From NCBI RefSeq assembly GCF_004328075.1, contig NZ_SJFN01000020.1, positions 26,819 to 90,818 on the forward strand: 64,000 nt of DNA, written 5' to 3'. Source of the stretch: Siculibacillus lacustris (lineage in GTDB: Bacteria; Pseudomonadota; Alphaproteobacteria; Rhizobiales; Ancalomicrobiaceae). The stretch's first letter is position 1; each line of letters opens with the position of its first letter. Below, piece by piece: positions 28,268 to 38,034 of this stretch. The position numbers were made by a program, and so were the translations under genes. The notes beneath the pieces are model-generated. The model searched no databases and was not told the origin of the DNA. It saw nothing but the letters and a program-made list of their open reading frames with translations.

Positions 28268-30120
28268 TTGGCCGCCCCGGTCTTGGTGGCCTTCGCGGCG
28301 TCGAACCACCAGGTGGTGGGGAAGCCGGACGACAAGAGCGGCAAGGGCTCGGGATGGGAGAAGCGGTTCCACCGCGCCATCCGCGTATAGGGCGCGGTCC
28401 AGCCGGGGATCACGTAGTGGTTCCACAGCAGCACCCGGTCGAGGGCCCGGGTGGCGGCGATCAGCCCGGCGCGATCCTTGGCGTAGATCACCTTCTGGAT
28501 CAGCGCGTCGACCGCCGGATTGCGGATCCCCGCCCAGTTGCGGGCGCCTTCGCTGTCGGCCGAGGCCGAGCCGAAGTAATATTGCTGTTCGTTGCCCGGC
28601 GACATCGACTGCGCCCAGCCCGAATAGATCAGGTCGTAGTCGTGGCTGCGCAGCCGGTTGACGTATTGCGAACTGTCGACGATGCGCACCGTCAGCGTCA
28701 CGCCGATCTTGGCGAGGCTCTCGCGCCAGCGCACCGCCACCCGCTCGAAGGCCGGACCGTCGGTCAGGAACTCGAGCACCAGCGGTTCGCCGGTTGCCGC
28801 CGACACCAGCTTGCCGCCCTTCGACACCCAGCCGGCTTCGCCGAACAGCCTGAGCGCCTCCTTGAGATTGGCCCGCGCCGCGGAACCGTCGGCGGTGACC
28901 GGATTGGCGAAGGGCTTGGTGAACACCTCCGCCGGGATCGGCCCGGCCTTTTCCGCCTCGTGCAGCAGGTCGAGCTCGGCGCCCTGGGGCAGGCCCGAGG
29001 ACGCCAGTTCGGTCGGATGGAAATAGCTGACGATCCGCTCGTATTGGCCGAAGAACAGGGTGCGGTTCATCTCCTCGAAGTCGAGCGTGTAGGACAGCGC
29101 CAGCCGCATCCGCGGATCCTGGAACTTCGCCCGGCGCAGATTGGGGATGAAGCCGACCATCACCCCTTGCGCCCGCGTCGGGATCTGCTCGAGCACCACG
29201 CGGCCCTCGGCGCGCGCCGGGAAATCGTAGGCCGTCGCCCAGTTCTTGGCGGTGGCCTCCATGCGCACGTCGTAGCCGTCGCCCTTGAAGGCCTCGAGCT
29301 CGACCGTGTCGTCGCGGAAGAATTCCCAGCGGATCTCGTCGAAATTGTTGGTGCCGATCGCCGTCGGCAGATCCGCCGCCCACCAGTCGCGCACCCGCTC
29401 GTAGGTCACGGAGCGGCCGGGTTCCCAGCTCTTGATCCGGTAGGGACCCGATCCGAGCGGCGGTTCGAGGGTGGTCTCGGTGATCGACCGCTTGCGGCCG
29501 TCCGGACCCGTGCCCTCCCACCAGTGACGCGGCAGCACCGTCAACTGGCCGACGATCTGCGGCAGCTCCCGGTTGCCGGTCTGGTCGAAGGTGAAGGTCA
29601 CCTCGCGCTCGCCGCTGACCGCCGCATCCTTGACGTGCTTGTAGTAGAAGGCCTGGGTCGGGCTGAGCTCGACCGCCGTCTTGAACGACCACACCACGTC
29701 GTCGGCGGTGATCGGCGTGCCGTCGTGCCATTTCGCCTTGGGGTTCAGCCGGTAGGTGACCGACGAAAAGTCGTCGGGAAAGGCCACCGCTTCGGCGATC
29801 TCGCCGTATTCGGTCGCCACTTCGTCGAGCGCCGAGGTCATCAGCGACTGATTGACGAGCGACAGGCCGGCGGCCGGATTGCCCTTGGGGATCAGCGGAT
29901 TGAAACTGTCGAAGGTGCCGGTCTCCGACAGCCGCAGCACCCCGCCCTTGGGGGCCTTGGGATCGACGTAGTCGAAATGGGCGAAACCCGCCGGATACTT
30001 CGGCTGGCCCATCAGCGAGGTGCCGTGCCGCCACACCGGTTCGGCCGCCCCGCACGGCGGCGCCGCGAGACCGGCGACCCCGAGGCCGAGGAGGAGGGCG
30101 ACGACACGAATCTGACGCAT
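28264..30120 (-). CDS. yejA: Extracellular solute-binding protein YejA (first copy)
   Basis: This 618-residue periplasmic peptide-binding protein has a Sec signal peptide (MRQIRVVALLLGLGVAGLA, cleavage probably after CGAA). It contains RHGTSLMGQPKYPAGFAHFDYVDPKAPKGG, PLGSGPYRIKSWEPGR and a C-terminal NHYVIPGWTAPYTRMARW. It is about as long as the second copy and related along its length. ATG at 30120 is chosen for the signal peptide; GGGAGCCCTC precedes it. It is the first gene of yejA-yejA-yejB-yejE-TA-yejF. Confidence 0.93.
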   Translation of the reverse strand: MRQIRVVALLLGLGVAGLAAPPCGAAEPVWRHGTSLMGQPKYPAGFAHFDYVDPKAPKGGVLRLSETGTFDSFNPLIPKGNPAAGLSLVNQSLMTSALDEVATEYGEIAEAVAFPDDFSSVTYRLNPKAKWHDGTPITADDVVWSFKTAVELSPTQAFYYKHVKDAAVSGEREVTFTFDQTGNRELPQIVGQLTVLPRHWWEGTGPDGRKRSITETTLEPPLGSGPYRIKSWEPGRSVTYERVRDWWAADLPTAIGTNNFDEIRWEFFRDDTVELEAFKGDGYDVRMEATAKNWATAYDFPARAEGRVVLEQIPTRAQGVMVGFIPNLRRAKFQDPRMRLALSYTLDFEEMNRTLFFGQYERIVSYFHPTELASSGLPQGAELDLLHEAEKAGPIPAEVFTKPFANPVTADGSAARANLKEALRLFGEAGWVSKGGKLVSAATGEPLVLEFLTDGPAFERVAVRWRESLAKIGVTLTVRIVDSSQYVNRLRSHDYDLIYSGWAQSMSPGNEQQYYFGSASADSEGARNWAGIRNPAVDALIQKVIYAKDRAGLIAATRALDRVLLWNHYVIPGWTAPYTRMARWNRFSHPEPLPLLSSGFPTTWWFDAAKATKTGAAK

Positions 30121-30308
30121 GAGGGCTCCCGAACAGGACGACGCGGTCCACCGCGACCACCGGAGTTGAGCAGCGGATTCGGGCGAGACTACAGCCTCTC
30201 CGTGATTCCGACGAGGGGGCGTCGGGCCGCGGGCCGTGTCCCGACGTGCGACGAGGCCGGAACGGCGGTTCCGGCCTCGGGCGATCGGGTCGAATCTCGC
30301 GGATGCGC

Positions 30309-30854
30309 TCAGTTCGGCAGGGCCACCGGGGCGTCGGCCAGCGAGCGCAGATAGAGGATCACGTCGGCGCGATCGGCGCCGTCCTTGAAGCCGGCGAAGC
30401 CCATCGCGGTGCCCGGCACAAAGGCCTTGGGGTCGGTCAGGAACTTGTCGAGATCGGCGAAGGTCCACTTTTCGCCTGCCTTGCCGCGCTCGGCCATGCC
30501 CGACGAATATTTGAAGCCTTCCATATGGGCCTTGGGTCCGGCGACCACGCCCCACAGATTCGGACCGACCTTGGCGCCGGCGCCCTTCTCGGGGGTGTGG
30601 CAGGACGCGCACTTGGCGAAGTCCTTCTGACCGCGGGCCGCATCGGCGGTCTTCAGGCGCTCCTCGATCGGCGTCGCCGGAGCCGCCGCCTTGGCGGTTT
30701 CGGCCCCACCGGCGCCTTCGACCGCCACCGCGAAGCCGGGCTTGGCCGGCATTTCGGGCGCGAACACGAAGGACGCCGCCATTCCGACCGCCATCGCCCA
30801 GATGCCGGCCCCGAACAGGGCGCCGGCGAATTTGTTGACTTCGTAGAAATCCAT
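30309..30854 (-). CDS. Membrane-anchored class I cytochrome c (CycM-like)
   Basis: This 181-residue protein has an N-terminal uncleaved anchor (about residues 10-32), an Ala/Pro-rich linker, then one haem-binding site CASCH at about residues 98-102. GPNLWGVVAGPKAHMEGFKYSSGM and a distal methionine in PGTAMGFAGFK complete the pattern of cytochrome c552/CycM, which passes electrons between the bc1 complex and cytochrome oxidase. The ATG at 30854 places the anchor at the N-terminus. It is divergent from kdsB, a pairing often seen in Hyphomicrobiales. Confidence 0.93.
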   Translation of the reverse strand: MDFYEVNKFAGALFGAGIWAMAVGMAASFVFAPEMPAKPGFAVAVEGAGGAETAKAAAPATPIEERLKTADAARGQKDFAKCASCHTPEKGAGAKVGPNLWGVVAGPKAHMEGFKYSSGMAERGKAGEKWTFADLDKFLTDPKAFVPGTAMGFAGFKDGADRADVILYLRSLADAPVALPN

Positions 30855-31154
30855 GGAGAGTCGCTCCGCTCGTGCGATCAATGTCGAGAACCCGGTGATC
30901 CCGCCCGTGGCGACACCGCGCGAGAACCCGCCCGCAACCCCCCGTGGTCCGCCGCTGCCCGTCCGCGAGGGACCGACAGGGAGACTCGTCGCACTTTCCC
31001 AAGGCGCGGTTCCGAGCCCCACGAGGAGCCGATCCCGGAAGTTGGAACGAGAGCCGCGACACTACGAGCTTTTCCGAGCGGCTGTCCATTACTATAACGG
31101 CTCGAGCAACGCCCCGCCGGGGCGCGCCGCCCGCCGTCGCGAGTCCCTCGTCCC
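30855..31154. other. Divergent promoter region, cytochrome c / kdsB
   Basis: This 300-nt gap holds no gene. It contains a good TATA-type hexamer near 31093, usable on either strand (TATAAC plus, TATAGT minus). A kdsB promoter candidate is listed separately. No clear -35 was found for the cytochrome direction. Confidence 0.4.
31070..31098 (+). promoter_or_regulatory. Candidate kdsB promoter
   Basis: TTTTCC (31070-31075) and TATAAC (31093-31098) are spaced by 17 nt. The -10 is strong and the -35 weak. The start of transcription would fall about 50 nt before the kdsB ATG. Confidence 0.35.
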
Positions 31155-31898
31155 ATGCCCCTGATGTCGCCGATCGTCCTGGTTCCCGCCCGCCTCGCCG
31201 CCACCCGGCTGCCGAGGAAACCGCTCGCCGACGTCGCCGGCGTGCCGATGATCGTCCAGGTCTGGCGCCGCGCCCGCGAGGCCGACGTCGGTCCGGTGGT
31301 GGTCGCCACCGACGATGCCGCGATCTGCGCGGCGGTGCGCGACCACGGCGGCGTCGCGGTGATGACCCGCGACGACCACCCCTCCGGCTCCGACCGCATC
31401 TTCGAAGCCCTCGGGCTGGTCGATCCCGACGGCCGTCACGACGTCGTGGTCAACATCCAGGGCGACCTGCCGACCATCGATCCCGCCTCGGTGCGCGCCG
31501 CGATTCGCCCGCTCGACGAGCGAAACGTCGACATCGCCACGCTCGCCGCCGAGATCGTCCGCGCCGAGGAGCGCACCAACCCCAACGTCGTCAAGGTGGT
31601 CGGCTCGCCGATCGGCCCGACCCGGCTGCGCGCCCTCTACTTCACCCGCGCCACCGCCCCCCACGGTGACGGGCCGCTCTATCACCACATCGGCCTCTAC
31701 GCCTACCGCCGCGCCGCGCTCGCCCGCTTCGTCGGCCTGCCGCCCTCGACGCTGGAGCGGCGCGAACGCCTCGAACAGCTGCGCGCGTTGGAAGCCGGGA
31801 TGCGCATCGACGTCGAGATCGTCGCCACCGTGCCGCTCGGCGTCGACACGCCCGAAGACCTCGAACGGGCGCGTGCGATCCTCGGCCGCGGGGCGTGA
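31155..31898 (+). CDS. kdsB: 3-deoxy-manno-octulosonate cytidylyltransferase
   Basis: KdsB makes CMP-Kdo from CTP and Kdo for the lipopolysaccharide inner core. The 247-residue product has the nucleotidyltransferase N-terminus [52 protein letters not shown], and [11 protein letters not shown] (metal-binding Asp). It then has [22 protein letters not shown] and [16 protein letters not shown] near the C-terminus. ATG 31155 or 31164 are equally plausible starts. It confirms a Gram-negative outer membrane with Kdo. Prephenate dehydratase follows. Confidence 0.97.
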   Translation: MPLMSPIVLVPARLAATRLPRKPLADVAGVPMIVQVWRRAREADVGPVVVATDDAAICAAVRDHGGVAVMTRDDHPSGSDRIFEALGLVDPDGRHDVVVNIQGDLPTIDPASVRAAIRPLDERNVDIATLAAEIVRAEERTNPNVVKVVGSPIGPTRLRALYFTRATAPHGDGPLYHHIGLYAYRRAALARFVGLPPSTLERRERLEQLRALEAGMRIDVEIVATVPLGVDTPEDLERARAILGRGA

Positions 31899-31904
31899 AC
31901 CCGG

Positions 31905-31926
31905 GCGGCGGATGCTTTTCCGCCGC
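31905..31926 (+). terminator. Hairpin after kdsB
   Basis: GCGGCGGA (31905-31912), loop TGCTTT, and TCCGCCGC (31919-31926) form a perfect 8-bp stem seven bases after the kdsB stop. There is no T tract after it, so it may be a processing or stability element. Confidence 0.4.
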
Positions 31927-32042
31927 GGCACGGCGAAAGTCTCTTGTCCTCGGCGCGATTTTCGGCGACCTCGGGGGCGGTACGCGACGCCCGTCGGGCG
32001 GTCGCGCGAGCGGGGCGCCGCGCCCCGGAGAAGGATGACGTC

Positions 32043-32930
32043 ATGACGGGCCGCAAGAAGATCGTCTACCAGGGAGAACCGGGGGCCAATTCCCATATCG
32101 CCGCGCGCGAGGTCTATCCGGATTTCGAGGCGATTCCCTGCGCGACCTTCGAGGACTGCTTCGCCGAGCTCGAACAGGGCAACGCCGATCTCGGCATGAT
32201 TCCGATCGAGAATTCGATCGCCGGCCGCGTCGCCGACATCCATCACCTCTTGCCGAAGTCCGACCTGCACATCATCGGCGAATATTTCCTGCCGATCCGC
32301 CATCAGCTGATGGCCGTCAAGGGCGCCACCCTCGCCGGTCTGAAGTCCGCCCAGAGCCACCCGCAGGCGCTCGGCCAGTGCCGCGAGCATCTGCGTGCCC
32401 TGGGCCTCGCCGCTGTGGTCGGTGCCGACACCGCCGGATCCGCCCGCGAGATCGCCCAGCTCGCCGACCCGACCCGCGGCGCCATCGCCTCGCGGCTGGC
32501 CGCCGAGATCTACGGCCTCGACATCCTCCAGGCCGACGTCGAGGACCAGTCCCACAACACCACCCGCTTCGTCATCCTGTCGAAGGAAGACCTGCGCGCC
32601 GCCCCCGGCGTCGGGCCGATCATGACCACCTTCGTGTTCCGGGTGCGCAACGTGCCGGCGGCGCTGTACAAGGCGATGGGCGGCTTCGCCACCAACGGCA
32701 TCAACATGACCAAGCTCGAGAGCTACATGGTCGAGGGTCACTTCACCGCGACCCAGTTCCTCGCCGACGTCGAGGGCCACCCCTCCGAGCGCGGCCTCGC
32801 CCATGCCTTCGAGGAGCTCGGCTTCTTCACCGACTGGCGCATCCTCGGCGTCTACCGCGCCTCGCCCTATCGCGACACCATGCGCGAACCCGAGCCGCGC
32901 ATCCTGCGCCCGGCGATCAAGGGCATGTGA
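32043..32930 (+). CDS. pheA: Prephenate dehydratase
   Basis: This enzyme converts prephenate to phenylpyruvate in phenylalanine synthesis. The 295-residue monofunctional protein has a periplasmic-binding-like catalytic domain (YQGEPGANSHIAA, MIPIENSIAGRVADIHHLL, and the catalytic NTTRFVIL). A C-terminal ACT domain (TTFVFRVRNVPAALYKAMGGFATNGINMTKLESYM) probably binds phenylalanine. There is no chorismate mutase domain. ATG at 32043 has AGAAGGATGACG upstream; the longer frame to 31944 is not conserved. A 9-bp hairpin follows the stop. Confidence 0.96.
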   Translation: MTGRKKIVYQGEPGANSHIAAREVYPDFEAIPCATFEDCFAELEQGNADLGMIPIENSIAGRVADIHHLLPKSDLHIIGEYFLPIRHQLMAVKGATLAGLKSAQSHPQALGQCREHLRALGLAAVVGADTAGSAREIAQLADPTRGAIASRLAAEIYGLDILQADVEDQSHNTTRFVILSKEDLRAAPGVGPIMTTFVFRVRNVPAALYKAMGGFATNGINMTKLESYMVEGHFTATQFLADVEGHPSERGLAHAFEELGFFTDWRILGVYRASPYRDTMREPEPRILRPAIKGM

Positions 32931-32933
32931 CGC

Positions 32934-32958
32934 CGGCGCCGGGCCCGCCCCGGCGCCG
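32934..32958 (+). terminator. Hairpin after pheA
   Basis: CGGCGCCGG (32934-32942), loop GCCCGCC, and CCGGCGCCG (32950-32958) form a perfect 9-bp stem that starts three bases after the stop codon. No T tract is present. Confidence 0.4.
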
Positions 32959-33090
32959 ATCCCGCGTCGTGCGAGCCTGCCGCCGCATGGCCGCCCGGCG
33001 AGGGCCGCCGTTGCCGCTTCGTCGGGCGGGCGCCTATGGTGCCGCCCGGCTTCGCCCGATCTTGTCTCGTCCGATTCAGTCGAGGTTCCC

Positions 33091-34275
33091 ATGTCGCTCG
33101 CCCGTGGCCGCGAATTCCTCTCCATTCCCGGCCCGACCAACGTGCCCGACGTCGTGCTCGCCGCCATGCACCGGCCGGCGATGGACATCTATTCGGCGGA
33201 CCTGCTGAAGGTCACCGAGAGCTGCCTCGCCGATCTGAAGAAGATTTTCCGCACCGAGTCCGGCACGACCTACGCCTATGTCGCCAATGGCCATGCCGCC
33301 TGGGAGGCGGCGCTGACCAACGTCCTGTCGCGCGGCGACAAGGTGCTGGTGCTGGCCTCCGGGCGCTTTGCGGTCGGCTGGGGTGACGCCGGCGCCATGC
33401 TCGGCCTAGACGTCGAGGTGCTGGCGCGCAGCTGGCACGAGGCGGTCGATCCGGCCGCCGTCGAAGCGCGGCTGAAGGCCGACGTCGCCCATGCGATCAA
33501 GGCGATCCTGGTGGTGCAGGTCGACACCGCGACCGGCGTGGTCAACGACATCGCGGCGATCCGCGCGGCGATCGATGCCGCCGGTCATCCGGCGCTGTTC
33601 ATGGTCGACGCCATCGCCTCGATCGGCTGCATGCCTTTCGAGATGGATCTCTGGGGGATCGACGTCGCCGTCACCGCCTCCCAGAAGGGGTTGATGATGA
33701 TCCCCGGCCTCGGCTTCCTGGCGGCGAGCCCCAAGGCCCGCGCCGCCCACGCCACCGCCGGGCTGCGCGCCTCCTATTGGGACTGGACCAATCGCGATCA
33801 GCCGGAGGGTTACCGCAAGTTCTGCGGCACGGCCCCCGGCCACGCCCTGTTCGGCCAGCGCGCCGCCTTCGATCTGCTGTTCGCCGAAGGCCTCGAGGCC
33901 GCCTGGGTCCGCCATCGGGCCCTCGCGGCCGCCGTCCAGGCTGCGGTCGAGGTCTGGTCGCGCGGCGGCGGCATCGCCTTCAACGTCACCGAGCCCGCCG
34001 CCCGCGCGCCCTCGGTGACCACCGTCCTGACCCCGGGGTCCGATCCGGAACGGCTGCGCGACTTCACCCGCACGCAGCTCGGGGTGATCCTCGGCTCCGG
34101 CCTCGGCGAACTCTCCGGCCGGGCCTTCCGGATCGCCCATATGGGTTACGTGAACGCGCCGATGGTGCTCGGCACGCTCGGCGCCATCGAGATCGGCCTC
34201 GCGGCACTGGCCATCCCGCACGGCGCCGGCGGCGTCCAGGCGGCGGTGGCCGCGCTGCAGGATCATTTCCGCTGA
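33091..34275 (+). CDS. Aminotransferase, serine-glyoxylate / alanine-glyoxylate type
   Basis: This 394-residue class V PLP enzyme starts with SIPGPTNVPDVVLAAMHRP, the N-terminal pattern of serine-glyoxylate aminotransferase (SgaA). It has the substrate loop YAYVANGHAAWEAALTN, FMVDAIASIGCMPFEMDLWG and the PLP lysine in TASQKGLMMIPGLG. The C-terminal end has GLGELSGRAFRIAHMGYVN. SgaA converts serine and glyoxylate to hydroxypyruvate and glycine, in the serine cycle or glyoxylate handling. No other serine-cycle genes are adjacent; a hydroxyacid dehydrogenase of GlyDH type lies 7 kb away. It converges with the moeB-like gene. Confidence 0.9.
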   Translation: MSLARGREFLSIPGPTNVPDVVLAAMHRPAMDIYSADLLKVTESCLADLKKIFRTESGTTYAYVANGHAAWEAALTNVLSRGDKVLVLASGRFAVGWGDAGAMLGLDVEVLARSWHEAVDPAAVEARLKADVAHAIKAILVVQVDTATGVVNDIAAIRAAIDAAGHPALFMVDAIASIGCMPFEMDLWGIDVAVTASQKGLMMIPGLGFLAASPKARAAHATAGLRASYWDWTNRDQPEGYRKFCGTAPGHALFGQRAAFDLLFAEGLEAAWVRHRALAAAVQAAVEVWSRGGGIAFNVTEPAARAPSVTTVLTPGSDPERLRDFTRTQLGVILGSGLGELSGRAFRIAHMGYVNAPMVLGTLGAIEIGLAALAIPHGAGGVQAAVAALQDHFR

Positions 34276-34303
34276 CGCAGGGCATCGCCGCCGGGCCGCG
34301 GTC

Positions 34304-35077
34304 TCAGGGCAGCGTCGGCACGCCGGTCGCCGGATCGCGGCCATAGGTGATGGTCTCGAAGCGCATCGAGCGGGTGTCGACCAGCAGCAACCGGCCGATC
34401 AGCGGCTCGCCGACCCCGGTCAGGCACTTCAGCACCTCGGTCGCCGCCAGCGTGCCGAGCACCCCGACCACCGCGCCGAGAATCCCGGCCTGGGCGCAGG
34501 CCGGCACCAGCCCGGCCGGCGGCGGCTCGGGGAACAGACAGCGATAGCTCGGGTTGGGCGTGCCGTCGGACCCCTCGAGATGCGGCGCCAGCGTCGTGAC
34601 CGATCCGTCGTATTCCGACACCGCGGCGGTCACCAGGATCCGCCCGACCGCGAAACACGTGTCGGCGGCGAGGAAGCGCGTGGTGAAATTGTCCGATCCG
34701 TCGACCACCAGATCGTAAGAGCCGACCAGCGCCGCGGCATTGGCCGGGGTGAAACGCTCGGCGTGGATCTCGACCGCGACATGGGGGTTGAGGCGGGCGA
34801 TCGCGTCGCGGGCGCTCTCGACCTTGGGCCGGCCGATGTCGGGGGTGGCGTGGATCACCTGGCGCTGGAGATTGGACAGCGACACGGTGTCGTCGTCGAC
34901 CAGGCCGATCGTCCCGACCCCGGCGGCGGCGAGATAGAGCACCACCGGCGCCCCGAGACCGCCGGCGCCGATCACCAGCACCCGCGCCCGCTTGAGCTTC
35001 TGCTGGCCCGGCCCGCCGACGTCGCGCAACACGATGTGGCGCGCATAGCGCTCGATTTCGTCGGCGTCGAAGGCCAT
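34304..35077 (-). CDS. moeB: MoeB/ThiF/HesA-family adenylyltransferase
   Basis: This 257-residue E1-like protein adenylates the C-terminal glycine of MoaD or ThiS-type sulfur carriers. It has VIGAGGLGAPVVLYLAAAGVG (nucleotide-binding), LSNLQRQVIH (arginine finger), DLVVDGSDNFTTRFL and YRCLFPEPP. The zinc cysteines of E. coli MoeB are not kept: the first CxxC reads SYRC and the C-terminal CxxC is absent, as the protein stops at GVPTLP. It may therefore serve ThiS or another carrier. No molybdopterin or thiamine genes are adjacent. Confidence 0.88.
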   Translation of the reverse strand: MAFDADEIERYARHIVLRDVGGPGQQKLKRARVLVIGAGGLGAPVVLYLAAAGVGTIGLVDDDTVSLSNLQRQVIHATPDIGRPKVESARDAIARLNPHVAVEIHAERFTPANAAALVGSYDLVVDGSDNFTTRFLAADTCFAVGRILVTAAVSEYDGSVTTLAPHLEGSDGTPNPSYRCLFPEPPPAGLVPACAQAGILGAVVGVLGTLAATEVLKCLTGVGEPLIGRLLLVDTRSMRFETITYGRDPATGVPTLP

Positions 35078-35209
35078 GGGCGAGGATCCGGGCGAAGAGA
35101 AACGACACGACCGCCGCCGGGAGGACCCGGGGCGGTCGTCGCACCTATAGCAGGGACGTCGCCGAGCGGCATCCGGGTTTCCCGGGGCCCCGCACGGCGT
35201 CGTCGCGGC

Positions 35210-36172
<963 letters not shown>

Positions 36173-36269
36173 GACGGTGTCCTCGTGCGTGCGATGGTTG
36201 CCCCGACTCTAGGCGACGGCCGGCCGGCGGGCGAGTCCGTCACGTGCCGTGATCGGCCCCTCGGAGAAA

Positions 36270-36296
36270 ATCATATACCGGCAAGACGATCGACAA
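36270..36296 (-). promoter_or_regulatory. Candidate cysK promoter
   Basis: On the minus strand TTGTCG (36296-36291) and TATGAT (36275-36270) are spaced by 15 nt in a locally AT-rich patch upstream of cysK. Spacing is short, so this is tentative. Confidence 0.35.
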
Positions 36297-36307
36297 AGGA
36301 ACGAAAT

Positions 36308-36320
36308 ACTTCTGAGAAGT
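36308..36320. promoter_or_regulatory. 13-bp palindrome upstream of cysK
   Basis: ACTTCTGAGAAGT is a perfect 6-1-6 inverted repeat just upstream of the candidate cysK -35 box. It could be an activator or repressor site. No regulator was assigned. Confidence 0.4.
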
Positions 36321-36369
36321 CGAAACGGTGGCGTCCGGAGAAACCGGTACCCCGAGCGCCGCGCCTCCC

Positions 36370-36834
36370 TCACCCTCCGGCGACCCCCGTCGAGCCGAAG
36401 CCGCCGGCCCCGCGCGCCGTCGCGTCGTGGGCGTCGACGGTCACCAGCCGCGCCGCGGTGACCGGCGCCAGCACCAGCTGGGCGATGCGCTCGCCGCGCC
36501 GCACCGTGAAGGGCTCGGCGCCGAGATTGATCAGGATCACCTTGACCTCGCCGCGGTAGTCGGCGTCGATCGTGCCCGGCGAATTCAGCACCGTCACCCC
36601 GTGCTTGGCGGCGAGACCGGAGCGTGGCCGCACCTGACCTTCGTGGCCGGCGGGAATCGCCAGGATCAGACCGGTCGGAATCAGCGCCCGGCCGAGCGGC
36701 GGCAGAATCACCGGCATGCCGTCGTCGACCGCGGCGATCAGGTCGAGACCGGCCGAATCGGCGGTCTGGCGGGTCGGCAGCGGCAGGCCCTCGCCATGGG
36801 GCAGGCGGAGGACGGCGACGTCGATCTCGATCAT
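36370..36834 (-). CDS. dut: dUTP diphosphatase
   Basis: Dut hydrolyses dUTP to dUMP and pyrophosphate, keeping uracil out of DNA. The 154-residue trimeric-type enzyme shows all five motifs: [50 protein letters not shown] and the C-terminal GAGGFGSTG. It lies 19 nt after the mbfA stop on the same strand. Confidence 0.97.
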   Translation of the reverse strand: MIEIDVAVLRLPHGEGLPLPTRQTADSAGLDLIAAVDDGMPVILPPLGRALIPTGLILAIPAGHEGQVRPRSGLAAKHGVTVLNSPGTIDADYRGEVKVILINLGAEPFTVRRGERIAQLVLAPVTAARLVTVDAHDATARGAGGFGSTGVAGG

Positions 36835-36853
36835 GACGGTCTTTCGCTGGAAA

Positions 36854-37831
36854 TCACGCGGAGCCGATCAGGATGCCGGTCAGGAACACCAGCACCCCGC
36901 CGACGACGATCTGGAATGCCGCCCGCAGGAACGGCGTATCCATGTACTTGTAGCGGATCCACGAGATCGCCCACAGTTCGATCGCCACCAGCACCGCGGC
37001 GACCCCAGTCGCCGCCCAGAAGTGCGGGATCAGATAGGGCAGGGCATGGCCCAGTCCACCGATCGTGGTCATCGCCCCCGACACGAAGCCGCGGATCCAC
37101 GGCGACCCGCGGCCCGACAGGGCGCCGTCGTCGGACAGCGCCTCGGCGAAGCCCATCGAGATGCCGGCGCCGATCGACGCGGCGATGCCGACCAGGAAGG
37201 TCTGCCAGGTGTCGTGGGTGGCGAAGGCGGCGGCGAACAGCGGCGCCAGGGTCGACACCGATCCGTCCATCAGCCCGACCAGGCCGGGCTGGATGTACTG
37301 CAGCAGGAACAGCCGCTTGGCCGCTTCGTTCTCCTCTGCCGCGACGTCGGCCGGCAGGTGGGTCAGGCCGAGCCGATGGGCGAGCGACATGTGTCCGCCC
37401 TCGGCCACCGCGAGATCGCCGAGCAACTTGCGGATCGCCACGTCGGTGGTCAGCTTGGAGGCCTGCAGATAGAAGCGCCGCGACTGCGCCTCCATCACCA
37501 GCGCCTCCTTGCGGATCGTCTCGAGGCTCAGGTGCTGGGTCAGCCACATCGGCCGGCGCTCGTAGAAGCCGGTGACGTTCTCGCGACGGATCAAGGGGAT
37601 GCGCGCCCCGAACTTCTGCTCGTGGAGATCGATCAGCCAGCGCCGATGGGTGTTCTCCTCCTCGGCCATCTCGTCGAACACCGCGGCGGACGCCGGATAG
37701 CGTTCGCGCAACATCTCGGCATAGGCCTGATAGATGCGCGAATCGTCCTCCTCCGCGGAGATCGCCAGCGCCAGGATCTCCTGCTCGCCGAGTTCGGAGA
37801 AACTACGCTTGCCGAACCCGAATAGCGCCAT
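36854..37831 (-). CDS. mbfA: Membrane-bound ferritin MbfA (ferritin-VIT1 fusion)
   Basis: MbfA exports iron across the inner membrane and protects against iron and peroxide stress in rhizobia. The 325-residue product has an N-terminal erythrin/ferritin-like diiron domain (about 1-165, with [28 protein letters not shown] and [13 protein letters not shown]). A C-terminal VIT1-like membrane domain follows, with about five helices and [21 protein letters not shown] at 37831 gives the family start [14 protein letters not shown]. An ICE-like palindrome lies 29 nt upstream, fitting the known Irr control of mbfA. Confidence 0.93.
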   Translation of the reverse strand: MALFGFGKRSFSELGEQEILALAISAEEDDSRIYQAYAEMLRERYPASAAVFDEMAEEENTHRRWLIDLHEQKFGARIPLIRRENVTGFYERRPMWLTQHLSLETIRKEALVMEAQSRRFYLQASKLTTDVAIRKLLGDLAVAEGGHMSLAHRLGLTHLPADVAAEENEAAKRLFLLQYIQPGLVGLMDGSVSTLAPLFAAAFATHDTWQTFLVGIAASIGAGISMGFAEALSDDGALSGRGSPWIRGFVSGAMTTIGGLGHALPYLIPHFWAATGVAAVLVAIELWAISWIRYKYMDTPFLRAAFQIVVGGVLVFLTGILIGSA

Positions 37832-37859
37832 GATCGCTGCTCCATCGTCCCGAGGTTCC

Positions 37860-37872
37860 TGGAATGGTTCCA
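37860..37872. promoter_or_regulatory. Candidate Irr (iron-control element) site upstream of mbfA
   Basis: TGGAATGGTTCCA is a perfect 5-3-5 inverted repeat containing the GAA-N3-TTC core of rhizobial Irr boxes, 29 nt upstream of the mbfA ATG. The outer bases do not match the fuller TTTAGAA-N3-TTCTAAA pattern. It lies in the divergent gap to the TRAP binding-protein gene and could affect both. Confidence 0.45.
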
Positions 37873-38034
37873 AACAGGTTAGCAGGCTCGGGGCGCCGCG
37901 GCGAGATCGCCGCACGGATGTTTCGTCGCGCCTGCGCGCGGAAGTCGATGGTCGATCGGGGTTCGCACGACTGGTCTGGCGCCGCCGCCCCGTGCCAGTG
38001 TAGTTTCGCACGCCCATTCCCCGAGGAAACGTCC

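Noticed and set aside
26402..30160. A single 1252-codon fusion of both YejA-like proteins
   Set aside because: The first half of that frame is an out-of-frame reading of the first yejA; the true genes overlap by GTGA at 28264-28267.
26384..30354. Two long plus-strand frames (about 668 and 666 codons)
   Set aside because: They are antisense to the two YejA-like genes and have the same shadow composition, without any recognisable motif or ribosome-binding site.
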